The notes beneath the pieces were generated by a model, which was not told where the DNA came from, did no database searches, and was given only the letters and a program-made list of their open reading frames with translations. Of a stretch of 64,000 nt of DNA, positions 46,063 to 56,482 are shown piece after piece. Made by a program: the position numbers and the translations under genes. The stretch covers positions 558,001 through 622,000 of the forward strand of contig JAVGVS010000236.1 of assembly GCA_032718565.1 (NCBI GenBank), written 5' to 3'. How positions within the stretch are numbered: the stretch's first letter is position 1; each line of letters starts with the position of its first letter. This DNA is from Distichodus sexfasciatus. Its lineage: Eukaryota > Chordata > Actinopteri > Characiformes > Distichodontidae.

Positions 46063-46887
46063 CAGGCTACCACAGCCGGCGTCTGTGATCTCTGATATGA
46101 AATGAGTTCCAGTCTCATCAGGCCAGATCTACATCCCAAACAGCAATCTGCTCCCTAGTGACACGCCCCCTACAGCATCGCCACGGCCTATCGCCCGGCA
46201 CATCTGCATGCGCGTGTTTCTGTGTGTGTGCGTGTGCGTGCGCATGAATTTATTCTGTTTCGGCTCACCCCTCGGAGCCGGCTAATGAGAAATAAAGCCA
46301 GCTCAGTGTGTGTGCGTGGGTCGTGCGGTGAGGGACGAGCCGCGGCGGAGAGTGCGGTTGGGCTGGACGATGGAAAAAAGGGATATGATCTTTGCATTAG
46401 TGCTGATAGAAAAGCTACACCCTGTCCCAAACCAATTTCCCTACTCTGATTGCATTTTTTGTTGACTATGTGAGATGTTTTGAACATGACTGTGTGTGGG
46501 AGCGTGCGTGTGTGTGCGTGTGTGTGTGTGTGTGTGTGAGAGGGAGATTGAGAGATTTTGACTACCAGGCCATTGCCTCTGTGCTGTCAAACCCAGTGCA
46601 TGAAATGTGGCTACACGCGGAAATGCTGCTGTACATTTACTTGCATTCCGGCTTCCCACATTTCATCACTCACATGTGGCCTCCAAAAACCCCAGCTCTC
46701 TCCCTCTCTCTCTCTTCGCTCTCTCTCTCTCTATTTCTCTCTTTCTTGCCTGTTCTCTAATTTCACATTCACCTAATTTTTCTCATGACTAGATGTCTGT
46801 AGATGCTCCAGGGGGAGTCTTCCTTTTTTGCTGGTGTGCAGCCAGAAAGGTTTTTGCTTTCTTCCGTGGTAAGGATGTGTGTGTGTG
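46063..46887. other. Unique stretch with microsatellites
   Basis: It has GT tracts at about 46220-46245 and 46505-46540, a CT tract at about 46697-46745 and a GT run at about 46874-46893. Frames in this stretch are mostly simple repeat translations. No exon recognised. Confidence 0.45.
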
Positions 46888-46889
46888 TG

Positions 46890-47202
46890 TGTGGCCATGT
46901 ATTTATCGCATTGTGGGGACCTTTTGTCCCCTAAAATCACTTTGATCTGTTTTTTTGGGCTTTGTGGGGACATTTGAGAGGTCCTCATGAGGAGAAATGA
47001 CTTTATAGAAAATGTGCTTGTTTTATTTGAGAAACTAAACGAGCTAAAAGATGTGCTTTTGGATTACTGAGGTTAAGGTTAAGGTTAAGGTTAAGGTTAA
47101 GGTTAGGGTTAGGTGTAAAATGATGTACTTTAGTCATTATAGGAGTCTATGGAAGGACCTCACAAAGATAGTAATACATAGACTGTGTGTGTGTGTGTGC
47201 AT
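46890..47202. repeat. Dispersed repeat containing telomere-like GGTTAA units
   Basis: It reads GCATTGTGGGGACCTTTTGT, then TTTGTGGGGACATTTGAGAG and CTCATGAGGAGAAATGAC. Five to six GGTTAA units and two GGTTAG units follow at about 47070-47113, then AGGAGTCTATGGAAGGACCT and a GT run. The GTGGGGAC...GGTTAGGG...GTCTATG order is a common teleost dispersed repeat, so the hexamers belong to it and need not mark an old telomere. Confidence 0.65.
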
Positions 47203-47444
47203 GTGTGTATGTGTATGTAAGAGCAATGTGTTGATGGTTAACTATGAATAATGTTTTAGACTCGAACAAAGTTTAACTGACGGTTTTTGTTGCGGTTAAA
47301 ACAGCAACCGAATCCATTGGAGCTGGTGGTATTGTACACGCTTTGCTAGCCTTTTCATTTCTGCTCTGCCGAGCTTTGCTCTTAAAGCTCACTTGAGCGT
47401 TTCACTGTCTCAAGCTGTTGAGTTACACATGCAGTTTAACACTG

Positions 47445-47447
<3 letters not shown>

Positions 47448-47485
<38 letters not shown>

Positions 47486-47493
47486 CACACACA
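47448..47493. repeat. (CT)n(CA)n compound microsatellite
   Basis: About 34 bases of CT run directly into a short CA run; directly visible. Confidence 0.95.
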
Positions 47494-47603
47494 AGGACAC
47501 AGACACTTGCATCTGCACTCGTCAAGACCAAGATGTAAAAATGTGCACACATTTTCCAGCGCGCACACACACACACTGCTGACTGCATGTGGGAAAAATC
47601 TTA

Positions 47604-47780
47604 GAGTGATTCTTTGACATTGTGAATGCACCACAGCACAGGACACAGTGCACCTCAACGAAATGCGACCTCCTCATTTGACTCATCCGTTGGAAGCTTT
47701 TTTGGCAGCGCCTGGGGACTGTGCCTTGCTCATGAGTATCTCAGTGGTACCTCTACCGGTCTGGGACTTGAATCCCCATG
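47604..47780 (-). mobile_element. tRNA-derived SINE, family S, copy 7 (diverged)
   Basis: Minus orientation: GAGTGATTCTTTGACATTGT, GAAATGCGACCTCCTCATTT, CTTGCTCATGAGTATCTCAG, then CTGGGACTTGAATCCCCATG. There is an internal deletion around TTTTTTGGCAGCGCC; the A-box half is absent. Confidence 0.82.
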
Positions 47781-48214
47781 ACTCACTAAAAACAAATGTT
47801 TTTGCACTTGCTGTGTAAATTTTTCCTTATTAATTAAATTAGTGAACATTTCAGTCTTACACAGCTGTTAATTGTCCGAAACACCACTTTCACATTTCTC
47901 CTCAGTGCTTGTGGCTCTGACCACAAAATTGGTCAGCAACAGTCTCATGAAACAACTCGAGCTTCCACATTCACTTCCCAAAAGCCAGCGCAGTGCAATG
48001 TCACTTCAACCTGGAGCAAAAAGCACTTTACCTCAGTAAAGGGCTTCTGCTTTTGCTCAGGGCCATTAGGCAGAGCAGCTTGCCTGCTGGAACCGGTGAT
48101 ATTTACCGCTGTGTGAAGTGGAAGCCCACTGTCACAGCTTCTTGCAGTGGACCGTCAACATAACAAAACCATTTTCCTTTTATGGCACTTAAGAGTCACA
48201 GTTGTGCGGCAAAT
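47781..48214. other. Unique stretch
   Basis: No repeat or exon recognised. Confidence 0.35.
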
Positions 48215-48385
48215 TGCATTTCCTACATTACACTGGGGCTTACAAATCTTAATTACAGCAACAGTCTCGCTGGAACAACTTGGGGTTAAGGGCCTTGTTC
48301 AGGGGAACAGTGACAGTAGTGCTGGAGGTGGGATAGACTCGGACTCAATTATAGCCGTTTCTACCCCTAGGCTAACACCACCTCA
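48215..48385 (-). mobile_element. V-SINE-like tRNA SINE, copy 2
   Basis: Minus orientation: TACATTACACTGGGGCTTAC, CTGGAACAACTTGGGGTTAA, GGGCCTTGTTCAGGGGAACA, GTGCTGGAGGTGGGATAGAC, and CTAGGCTAACACCACC at the end. Same family as 35256-35440. Confidence 0.7.
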
Positions 48386-48745
48386 GTCTGATTCTAATTT
48401 GATTATATTGCCAACCAGATCTTCAGAGCTGCCTGTATCCTTATTAGGGTTCCTACTCGTATAAGGATGCACAGATTCATGTCCATTTTCATGTCCAATA
48501 ACAATACAGGCGCCTGGCCTTTGGATGTCATCCTGACCCAGAGTGCCAATTTGATGCCTATGCGTGTATTTAATAATAAATCATTTAGTAAATATACTAT
48601 ATGGACAGAAGTACGAAAACTTTTAAACACTATATGAACAAAATACACATTTAATCTTGCATTCAGGTGATTTAATCCAATGCATTAAAACGTTATCGAA
48701 AAAAATCTGCATTTGAAAAATCCGGCGCAGCATTTACAAATGTTA

Positions 48746-49244
48746 GGCCTCATCCACACAGGCGTTTGAATCTTGGATAAATGAACGCACTCTGAATGCC
48801 TACGTGTTCTTGTTGCGTTTTGTAGCTGCGCTTGATCGACTTCAGTGAGGCATTACATTGGCGTTTGTTTGACGCTGTTTAACGCCAACCTGCAGCCCAA
48901 TTTGTAGTTTGGCGTTTACCTCTCGGCGGTCTTTGTGGATAGTTCTGCATTGAGTTCATGAAAACATCGCCACTGAACACTTTTGGAATCACGGGACATG
49001 CTCGGTCCTCCAGTACGTCAGCCGAACACCGTGTATGCGCAATAGCAGGGATTTTGGCAGAAACTGACGGCAAGAAAATGTTGCTTGCAGCGTTTATTTG
49101 ACGCTATCCGAACGCACAAATGCCAGTGTGAACGCTCTGATTTTCTCCACTGAGCAGGAAAATACTTGCCATTCATTCTGCGCTTACCTGACGCCATGAA
49201 CGCCAGAAAAAATGCCTGATTCAGACGCCCGTGTGGACGGGGCC
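48746..49244. mobile_element. 499-bp Harbinger-like MITE inside the Tc1 relic
   Basis: The left end GGCCTCATCCACACAGGCGT and right end ACGCCCGTGTGGACGGGGCC are inverted repeats of about 20 bp. Both are bordered by TTA (48743-48745 and 49245-49247). A 3-bp TTA duplication fits PIF/Harbinger. The Tc1 sequence resumes right after it (GTGAAAGAATGTGTGGTTCT), which proves insertion into the Tc1 copy. No transposase frame. Confidence 0.8.
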
Positions 49245-49254
49245 TTAGTGAAAG

Positions 49255-50090
49255 AATGTGTGGTTCTGAAGATCTCAGTGAATTCAAGACTTGGTAGTGA
49301 CACAGGATCCCACCTTTGCAGCATGTCAGTTGGTAAAATTTCTTGCTTGCATAGATGTTTCACTCCCCACTGGAAGTGAAATTACTGCAAAGTGAAAGAG
49401 AGTGGAAGCAACAGAAGCTCAGCCAGTGCTGCAGAAAACTGTTCTCAAAACTGTGCCCAGAGAGCTTTCATGGAATGGGTTTCTGTGGCTGAACAGCTGC
49501 ATGCAAGCCTCACATCACCAAGCACAATGGCAAGTGTCAGATGGAGTGGGGTAAATAAAACTGCCACCGGACTCGTGAGCAAACATGTTCTGTGGAATGA
49601 TTGTCTATCTGGCAGTCTGATGAAACATTATCTGCTTGAATACGTTTTTTCCAGTATTTAGTAAGAGCACGCTATATTGTTTGGGGAAGTTGGTAGCGTA
49701 ACGGTTAGTACCGGTTCGAATCCAAGGACCGTAAAGGTACCAATAGAGGTACCAATAGAGGTACCACTAAGGTACCGTCACCAAGCACTGCTCCCCAAAC
49801 GCTGCCCTTGTTAGCTGCCCACTGCTCCTTCACCGATGGGTCAAATGCAGAGGTCACATTTTGTTGTGGTGCACTGTGTGCTGTGCTGTGGTGTGTTCAC
49901 ACTGACAGATAATCACTCACTTTCACTGTTAGGTGGAGGAAGGGTAATGGTATGCAGATGTCTTTCAGGGGTTGGCCTAGACCCCTTAGTTCCAGCGAAG
50001 CAGATTAAGACATTTTGAACTCTTTGCTTCCAACTTTGTGGGCACAGTTTTGGGGGAGGTGCTTGTCCGTTTCAGTCGGTCCATAAGGGC
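49255..50090 (+). pseudogene. Tc1 transposase relic (broken, SINE-interrupted)
   Basis: Debris of the N-terminal HTH region lies at about 49255-49400 (DNA like CCACCTTTGCAGCATGTCAG). The frame at 49392-49661 keeps FMEWVSVAEQLHASL, the degraded form of a typical Tc1 segment. LWNDCLSGSLM stands where the family has its catalytic aspartate region, followed by HYLLEYV. After the SINE the frame resumes as GGGRVMVCRCLSGVGLDPLV, a diverged form of the conserved GGG-WGCF-GPLVP block. Frameshifts, a deletion near 49440 and the insertions make it non-functional. Confidence 0.82.
49681..49927 (+). mobile_element. tRNA-derived SINE, family S, copy 8 (inside Tc1)
   Basis: TTGGGGAAGTTGGTAGCGTA and ACGGTTAGTACCGGTTCGAA give the A and B boxes. 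A tripled GAGGTACCAATA-like stretch (49736-49770) is specific to this copy. It continues with GCTGCCCACTGCTCCTTCAC and the tail GTGTTCACACTGACAGATAA. The transposase sequence resumes immediately after. Confidence 0.92.
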
Positions 50091-50101
50091 ATAGACGTAT
50101 C

Positions 50102-50580
50102 TAGGACTGCAACAAATGACTATTTTTGTAATCGAGTAATCTATCGATTATTTGATCAATTAATCGAATAATCGGATAAAAAAAATGTAAATAAAAATGA
50201 CAATACATTTGTTATTAGGCTTATTCTACTGTGAGTAGAGGTTAGTCATATACACTTTATGATGTTGTATTCAATTGAAAATGAAGAACCGTGAAGTTCA
50301 AGGGTCATTTTGAACCAATTTGGCCAATAAAATGAGTTGCTTTTGGCCTTTCTGGAAGAGAACTGCATTTCCCACAATCCCCTGCGAACGCCACGGAGCC
50401 GCGTCACAATAAAGGGTTCAGCGCGTTCCGGAACGAGCTATGAAAAAAAAAAATTGATGGGAAAATCTTAATAAAAGGCTGTATTGTGAGTAGAACGCTG
50501 GTTGTTGTAGTTATTTATCAGCTAAAATATGCGTTTTGACAATTTTGACCATTTGCGACAAGCGGTTTTGCCGTGGAGGG
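50102..50580 (+). mobile_element. hAT element, family B-like, truncated
   Basis: It begins TAGGACTGCAACAAATGACT with AATCGAGTAATCTATCGATT. It later shares GTATTGTGAGTAGAACGCTG and TTATCAGCTAAAATATG with the reverse complement of family B (23381-24224). No right terminus or target duplication found before 50780, so the right limit is approximate. Confidence 0.6.
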
Positions 50581-50779
50581 TCACATATATTGTTTATTCC
50601 ATGTGCCCTATCTGTTCTTTGTTCTCTATTTCTTGTTGCACTGTATAAACTGGAGCCACGTCTTCTCGTCTCTCTGTATATCTGTACAATAGATAGAAGA
50701 GATGACAAAGTTTACTTTGACTTTGAGGTGTCAAAAATTTTACATATGCTGGGGGACGACCAACTAAAGCAGCTGACTG

Positions 50780-51210
50780 TAGGGGTGTTGAAATTAATCA
50801 CGCAATCGATGCATCACGATGCAGACGTGAATGATTCTACGTCGATGCGGTGGCAGATGGCAATCGATTATATGGGGGGGTTTCAACCGGTGGTCTGCAG
50901 TGTTAATCCAGTTTCACTACTGAAACCACCTCTGAGTGGTGGTCCCTGGAACAGAAGCAGTTGAAACCCCCTGGATTAGATCATAATGACATTGCTTGTT
51001 TTGTTTTTTTTGTCTGACTACTGCATAAAAAGTCAAGTTTAAAAGAACACCCCGGTAGTGAACTATGGCTACCCGATCTGCAATCCATGCCCAATCAGCG
51101 TGCAATGTGAAGTAATGTAGAAAAATTGATGGATTGATATCGTGTTGAATCAAACCGTTGACAATCGTAATTGAATCGAATTGTGAGACAAGTGAAGGTT
51201 CACACCTCGA
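50780..51210 (-). mobile_element. hAT element, family C, copy 2
   Basis: It starts TAGGGGTGTTGAAATTAATC and ends GAAGGTTCACACCTCGA. An exact 8-bp target duplication, GCTGACTG, lies at 50772-50779 and 51211-51218. Length is 431 bp. It is the reverse orientation of 29245-30371, without the nested element, so it shows the empty state of that nested site. Confidence 0.93.
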
Positions 51211-51218
51211 GCTGACTG

Positions 51219-51480
51219 TGACGAGAGATGGAGGACCAGCTTGGTTAAAGTGTAGATTAAGTTATTGACATTAGTTTGCTAATTTAAACTGAAACCTGTA
51301 AATGAAATCACATTGTACATCTTGAGGGAGCTCGGCAAACCTGGGAATTTTACTCCCAGTAGCCGCCTATGCTGGAACGGGGCTTAATTAAGACAGCATC
51401 GACTCACCAGTCACAAGACGCTGCGTCCAGATGTGGATCTAAATAAAAATTAAAAGAGGAATATCCAATGCAGTTGTTAA
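51219..51480. other. Unique stretch
   Basis: Short unique DNA between the hAT and Tc1 relics; nothing recognised. Confidence 0.3.
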
Positions 51481-51559
51481 ATATTGTATATGAGCAAAAG
51501 TAGTGGGACGCCTGACCGTTACACCAACAGGAATTTTAATGATATTGCATTCAAATACA

Positions 51560-52800
51560 TTAATATGGATCATCTTTAATATGGAGTTTGTCCTCCTTTG
51601 CAGAACTAATAGTTTGCACTCTTCTTGGAAGGCTTGCCACAACACTTTGAAGTGTTGCTGTGGGAATTTGTGCTGTAGAGCATTTATGACTAAAGACATG
51701 ATGTTGAAGTAGAAGGCCTGGCTTGCAATGTCTGTTCCAGTTCATCCCAAAGGTGTTTGATGGGGGCGAGGTTAGGGCTCTGTTCAGGGCACACCAAACT
51801 CATCCAATCATGTCTTTACCGAGCTTCCTTTATGCGCTGGGGCACAGTCATGCTGGAACAGAAAAGGGCCTTCCCAACAAAACCGCTCACAAAGTTGGAA
51901 GCATAGTGTCCTCCAAAATCTCTTGGTATACTGAAGCATTTAAACTGCCTTTCACTGGAAGTAAGGGGCCTGGAGCCCAAACCCTGAAAAACAACCCCAC
52001 ACCACTATCCCTCCTCCACCAAAAGTCACAGTTGGCACAAAGCAGTCAAGCAGGTAACGTTCTCCCGGTAACCGCCAAACCGACTTGCCCATCAGACTGC
52101 AAAACAGAAAAACATTCATCATTCCATAGAACATGTTCTCCTCCGTCCAGTGATGGTGTGCTTTACACCACTCCATTCAATGCCAGGCACTGGACTCTGT
52201 GATGTAATTGATTTTTTGTCCTTGTGAACACACCATAGCACCGCACACAGTGCACCACAACGAAATGCGACCTCTGCATTTAACCCATCCCTGAAGGAGC
52301 AGTGGGCAGCTAACAAGCGCCCCGGGAGCAGTGCTTGGGGATGGTACCCTGCTCATGAGTACCTCAGTGGTAACTTTACCGGCCCTGAATTTGAACCTGC
52401 GACCTTCTGATCACGGGGGGTGAACACCCTACCGTTAACCCACCAACTCACCAACTGTGAGGCTTGTATGCAGCTGCTCGGCCGCGGAAATCACTTCCAT
52501 CGAGCAGTTTTCGTGCTTACTTACATTAATGCCAGGGGACGTTTGGAACTCTTCAGGTCTGTAATCAACAAAGCGATGGTGACTCTTACACACCATGGAC
52601 CTTAGCAGTTGTTGACGCTGCTCTGTGACTTTACGTGGTCTTCTGCTTGGTGGCGGAGTTGCTGTTGTTCCTAAACGCTTCCATTTGACAATAATATCGC
52701 TTACAGTTGACCGTGGAATGTCCAGGAGGGATGAAATTCCACAAACCGTCTTATTGTAAAGGTGGCCTCCTATCACTAGTACCATGACGTCACTGAGCAC
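51560..52800 (-). pseudogene. Tc1 transposase relic (minus strand, SINE-split)
   Basis: The N-terminal block (52435-52800) holds a clear HTH segment, SSLLDIPRSTVSDIIVKWKR followed by LGTTATPPPSRRPRKVTEQ, the paired-like DNA-binding region and GRPR-like linker of Tc1 transposases. The second block (51952-52176) keeps RLPGERYLLDCFVPTV and GGGGIVVWGCFSGFGLQAPY. Further C-terminal debris (PRRVQTISSAKEDKL) lies at 51560-51640. Stops, frameshifts and the SINE at 52205-52452 break it, so no active enzyme is expected. Confidence 0.85.
52205..52452 (-). mobile_element. tRNA-derived SINE, family S, copy 9 (inside Tc1)
   Basis: Minus orientation: GTCCTTGTGAACACACCATA, GAAATGCGACCTCTGCATTT, GATGGTACCCTGCTCATGAG, then CGACCTTCTGATCACGGGGG and CTACCGTTAACCCACC. 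Flanks CTGTGATG (52197-52204) and CTGTGAGG (52455-52462) match at 7 of 8 and read as the target duplication. Confidence 0.92.
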
Positions 52801-52905
52801 TTCAGATCCATTTTGTTTCTCAAATGTTTGTAAATGGAGACTGCATGACTAGGTGCTTGATTTTATATTGCAATGTGTCTGATTGAAACACCTGAAATCA
52901 CTAAA

Positions 52906-53585
52906 ATCACTGTTGGGAGGATCATCAGTGACCTTTATCCCCTTAATTTCTCCCGGAGGACTGACCCTTTAAATAGGAAATGTAAGTTGCTCTGGATTAG
53001 AGACCAAATGCCATAAATGTGATTCCTAGAAAAAAAAAGTTTGTTTTGACCTTCTATTAGGGGATCCTGAGGTTGCCTTGTTTCAGCAACCAAGAATTTA
53101 CCACCAAGTGATACAAAATAAATTACTCATGGAGTCCTGCTGTCCCACTCATAATGCTGGAACGGGCCGTATGCAAGACGGACAGCCTTTTTTGAGAATC
53201 TGCGGGCAGTGTAAAATCATCTTCATCTCCATATGTTCATGGGTTGATCAAACTATCAAACCCCTACCTCAGGGAGTGCAGCTCTATTGCACTTTGAAAA
53301 CAATTTCGAGGCTGAGAGAACAGGAGCAGAAAGAGCGACGGCGAGTGTGCAGACGCAGCCCGGCGGCTAATGTTTTCGCCACACTCCACCCTTATTGCTT
53401 ATTTAGTGAGAAAATGGAGGTGGAGGTGCGGCTCGTGTTAGCGAACAACAGAGCTGATATATGTCCTTATGTGTGGTGTAGGTATTGTGGGTGGCTGTCT
53501 GGATGCGTCTGGATTTCGCTGAAGGCAAACCTTCCAACCTTTGACTTTTGATCAGGTTTTAGCTGTTCCATTCCATGTTCCATAT
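52906..53585. other. Unique stretch
   Basis: No repeat recognised. The 157-residue plus frame at 53078-53551 has no domain that I recognise, no homologous copy in this window, and no clear splice or promoter context, so it is not called as a gene. It is one of the few long frames here outside low-complexity DNA. Confidence 0.35.
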
Positions 53586-54255
53586 CACTCTCTCTCCCTC
53601 TCTCTCTCTCTCTAAATATTACAACCAATAACTTAAGGTCAGAATGTACATGTTCCTATCTCTCTCTCTTTCTCTCTCTCTCTATATATGTACAATGTAT
53701 TTATATGCGTTTTTCTCTTGCTCTGTCTTTCCTCCTTTTGTCTGTCACGACCTCTTACGTGTGGGCACCAATTTTTTCACTGAAATGGTCGGTTTTACCA
53801 CCTATAACTTAATGTCAGTGTGAGTGTGGCTCACACTGTCACACTAGCCTCGATCTCCGAAGATTCTTGGCACGCGACACGAAGCAGAACTAAGAGTCTT
53901 GAATCCAGTCTTTTCTTTTGATGTCTGTATCCTTACTACAGCTTAGACTTTCACAAGCAAAAGGTGAATTCTAAGGACTCCAAAGGGACTTTACGTGACG
54001 GTCAAAAGATGGTAGTGCTCCTGAGTTCTTGCATAGGTCTCTAACTCTCCATCTCTCTAACTCTCCCAGTGATTGGATGTCTTTTGATGTTTGTGTATGT
54101 TTTCTTGACAGGGTCAATATTCCAACCTACAGCTTATGGTCAGATTTTGTGTTTTCCATTGCATGTTCCATCTCTCCCTCTCCCTCTCTCTGCCTCCTGC
54201 CTCTGCCTCTGCCTCTGCCTCCTTCTGTCTCACTCTCTCTCTCTGTCTACCTCCA
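53530..54255. repeat. Diverged three-copy repeat with CT tracts
   Basis: Three blocks share the order CAACC(T/A)...CTT(A/T)xGGTCAG...TTCCATTxCATGTTCC followed by a CT tract: 53538-53620, 53628-53695 and 54115-54200. The CT tracts are about 20-35 bases. Spacing is irregular, so it is an old, uneven duplication. Confidence 0.5.
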
Positions 54256-55261
54256 CTTCTCTCTGATTGTACTGGAGGCTGCCATAGCTAATGATCTTTT
54301 TATTTCTCTCCAACACTAATAAACACTGTGTTCTTTCCTTCAGGGCTCAGTGTTTGTTTTCCTCATTTTGGCCACAGCTGCCAGTTTGATAAAAACTTTG
54401 TTGCAGACTCTAATTTTAAGCTTTAGACTTTAAGCCAGGAAACCAAGTAAAATCTAAAATGATTTTGTTATTTCCGGCTTAGTAAAAGTTTGTAGGGCTA
54501 AATTTCACCATGTTCTTTATGGTGATTCATCATCACGAGTGATGAGATTTTACCTTATCATTCATGTCTCTCATTCAAACCTCTTCCCAGAAAGATCAAA
54601 CGTGATCATATGCTTAAACAGCATGGGAAATGTTTAAGCAAACAGAAAGTTGCCCATCTCAGCTCAGTGCTGGTCCTGAAGTGGAGTGTTGATCTGTTCT
54701 CATACTTACGTCCGTTTGTTTCTTGCAGTCTTAACGAAAAATGCTGAAGAGAATAAAAGGAACTCACGTTACTAATTAGTGTAGTATTATACCACAGTGG
54801 AGATAAGCATGAAAAGGAGAGAGATATAAAATACAGTTTCAAAAAATAATATCAGCACGACTTCTGCTGCCCATTGATGCAAGAAAAGGAGAGCGAATGT
54901 AGGCCAAGACTGCAGTGCTCCACAGGTCAGCTGGTGTCTGTTTATTGTTTAAAAATAAAAGGTCACAAAACCAAAATCTAGACTACAATACCTGCCTAAA
55001 ACTTGATATTGATATTGGAGTGACACCACAACAAAAACTGTAAGAAAATGAAAGAATTAGTAAATGACAGAACATTTGAACTTAAATGTGTGTTTTTATG
55101 AATTAAACAACAATGTATTTTGTTATTAGGACTATTTTGTCACAGAGTGCTGCCTTCAGCTTTTTACTGAACAAATGTATCAGTAATAGTTTTATCCTGT
55201 TGCACCTGCTGAGTTTTATAAAATGCAAAACTTGGTTCACAATACTTGTTGTGTGTGTAGA
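54256..55261. other. Unique AT-rich stretch
   Basis: No exon, RNA gene or repeat recognised. Confidence 0.4.
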
Positions 55262-55336
55262 CGGAGCACAGTGCTTGGGGATGGTACCTTGCTCATGTGG
55301 TACCTTTACTGGTCTGGGATTGAACTGGCGACTCCC
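55262..55336 (-). mobile_element. tRNA-derived SINE, family S, copy 10 (short fragment)
   Basis: GCACAGTGCTTGGGGATGGT, ACCTTGCTCATG, then GTACCTTTACTGGTCTGGGA and TTGAACTGGCGACTCCC. Only about 75 bp remains, immediately upstream of the minisatellite. Confidence 0.8.
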
Positions 55337-55367
55337 TATATTAAGAACTAGCAATGTATTGCTAGTT

Positions 55368-55802
55368 TCTAGCTGTAGATCAGACGGCTATTCTGGCTAT
55401 CAGACAAATAGTGTAGATGGGCTGGATAGTGTAGATCAGACAAATAGTGTAGATACGTAGTGTAGATCAGACAAAATAATGTAGATGGGCTGGGTAGTAG
55501 ATCAGACAAATAGTGTAGATGGGCAGGATAGTGGATCGTATGCAATATAGACAGCCTTGTCATAGATCAGACAAATCGTGTAGATCAGACAAATAGTATA
55601 GATGGCTTGGATAGTGTAGATCAAACAAATAGTGTAGACTGGCTGTATGTCGTAGATTAGACAAATAGTGTAGATGGGCAGGATAGTGTAGATCAGATGA
55701 AATAGTGTAGACCAGCTTTAGTCATAGATCAGACAAATAGTTTAGACTGGCTGATAGTGTAGATTAGACAAATAGTATAGATGGGTGGGTAGTGTAGACT
55801 GC
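55368..55802. repeat. 36-bp minisatellite, block A
   Basis: Tandem units TAGTGTAGATCAGACAAA plus TAGTGTAGATGGGCTGGA. Each is 18 bp and they alternate, so the period is 36 bp built from a diverged 18-bp dimer. Because 36 is divisible by 3, one plus frame reads a repeated SVDQTNSVDGLD and one minus frame IYTICLIYTIQP. These are repeat translations, not proteins. Confidence 0.92.
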
Positions 55803-56482
55803 GTATTGCTGTATCATTTAATAATTTACGCAAAGCTCCTTGGCAGAGCACCGCATCCGGCATTGCACGTGGTGCAGAGTTTTCAACTGTATCTTGGTTT
55901 AGTCTCTTATTCACACGTCTGTTTTTCGCCTTCCTTGTTCGTGGTTTAATGCAGTGAGATTCTTGGTCTGCTTAAGGTATCTCGTTAATGCATGTTGAGT
56001 GTCTTTATGTTTTGTGGTTTAATCTGTTTAGTGACTGCAAGTGTCTCTGACTTCCTTTTGTCCCTTCTGACCCCCACACTGGACACGCTGAACATGTGTA
56101 CTGGAGCATTTTCACCTGCCTTGTCCTTTTTGTGTATGGCCTCTTTTGTTGTTTTTTGACTTTGTCTAACTTTTGATTTTCTATTTGTTGCTGGATTTGG
56201 AATTTTGCTGTTTTTTTGATTTGCCCGCTTCTGACCATTGCCAGTCTGGAAATCCATCTTTTTTTGTACCTGTTGTTAGTAATAATACGCCTTCAGTGAC
56301 TGAAGTCGGCCATTATTACACCTCTTGCCGAGTGCTTTGTTATAGAGATAAAGGACATTTGGTTGATATCGCCTAATTTGGTCTTGCTAGCAACATAAAA
56401 GGCCACTTATTTTCTTTTTGCACGCCTGCTGTGTTGATAAGCTGAGAACAGACATCAACAGCTCTTGTACTTTCAGTCATGG
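55803..56482. other. Non-repetitive insert in the minisatellite
   Basis: About 680 bp with no 18-bp units between blocks A and B. It is T-rich on the plus strand (GTTGTTTTTTGACTTTGTC). I could not identify it as a transposon; no termini or target duplication seen. Confidence 0.35.

Larger units (their letters stand above)
48597..50101 (+). mobile_element. Tc1 relic on the plus strand, interrupted three times
   Basis: The left terminus resembles TATATGGACAGAAGTACG (Tc1 family with TATATGGACAAAAGTATTGG-type ends). It is broken by a TTA-flanked MITE (48746-49244) and by a family S SINE (49681-49927). It stops at a hAT family B end near 50102. The downstream half of the transposase and the right terminal repeat are missing. 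Confidence 0.8.
51480..52905 (-). mobile_element. Tc1 relic on the minus strand, split by a SINE
   Basis: One end is ATATGAGCAAAAGTAGTGGG near 51490, followed by CGCCTGACCGTTACACC, the decayed Tc1 terminal repeat. The far end fades at about 52905 (GTCTGATTGAAACACCTGAA) without a recognisable terminal repeat, so that end is truncated. The transposase reads on the minus strand in two blocks separated by a family S SINE. Confidence 0.82.

Noticed and set aside
47070..47113. Relic telomere from a chromosome fusion
   Set aside because: The GGTTAA/GGTTAG units lie inside a known-looking dispersed repeat and most are not the exact TTAGGG unit.
53078..53551. 157-residue plus frame outside low-complexity DNA
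   Set aside because: No recognisable domain, no splice or promoter support, ordinary length for chance in this composition. A protein search could reverse this.
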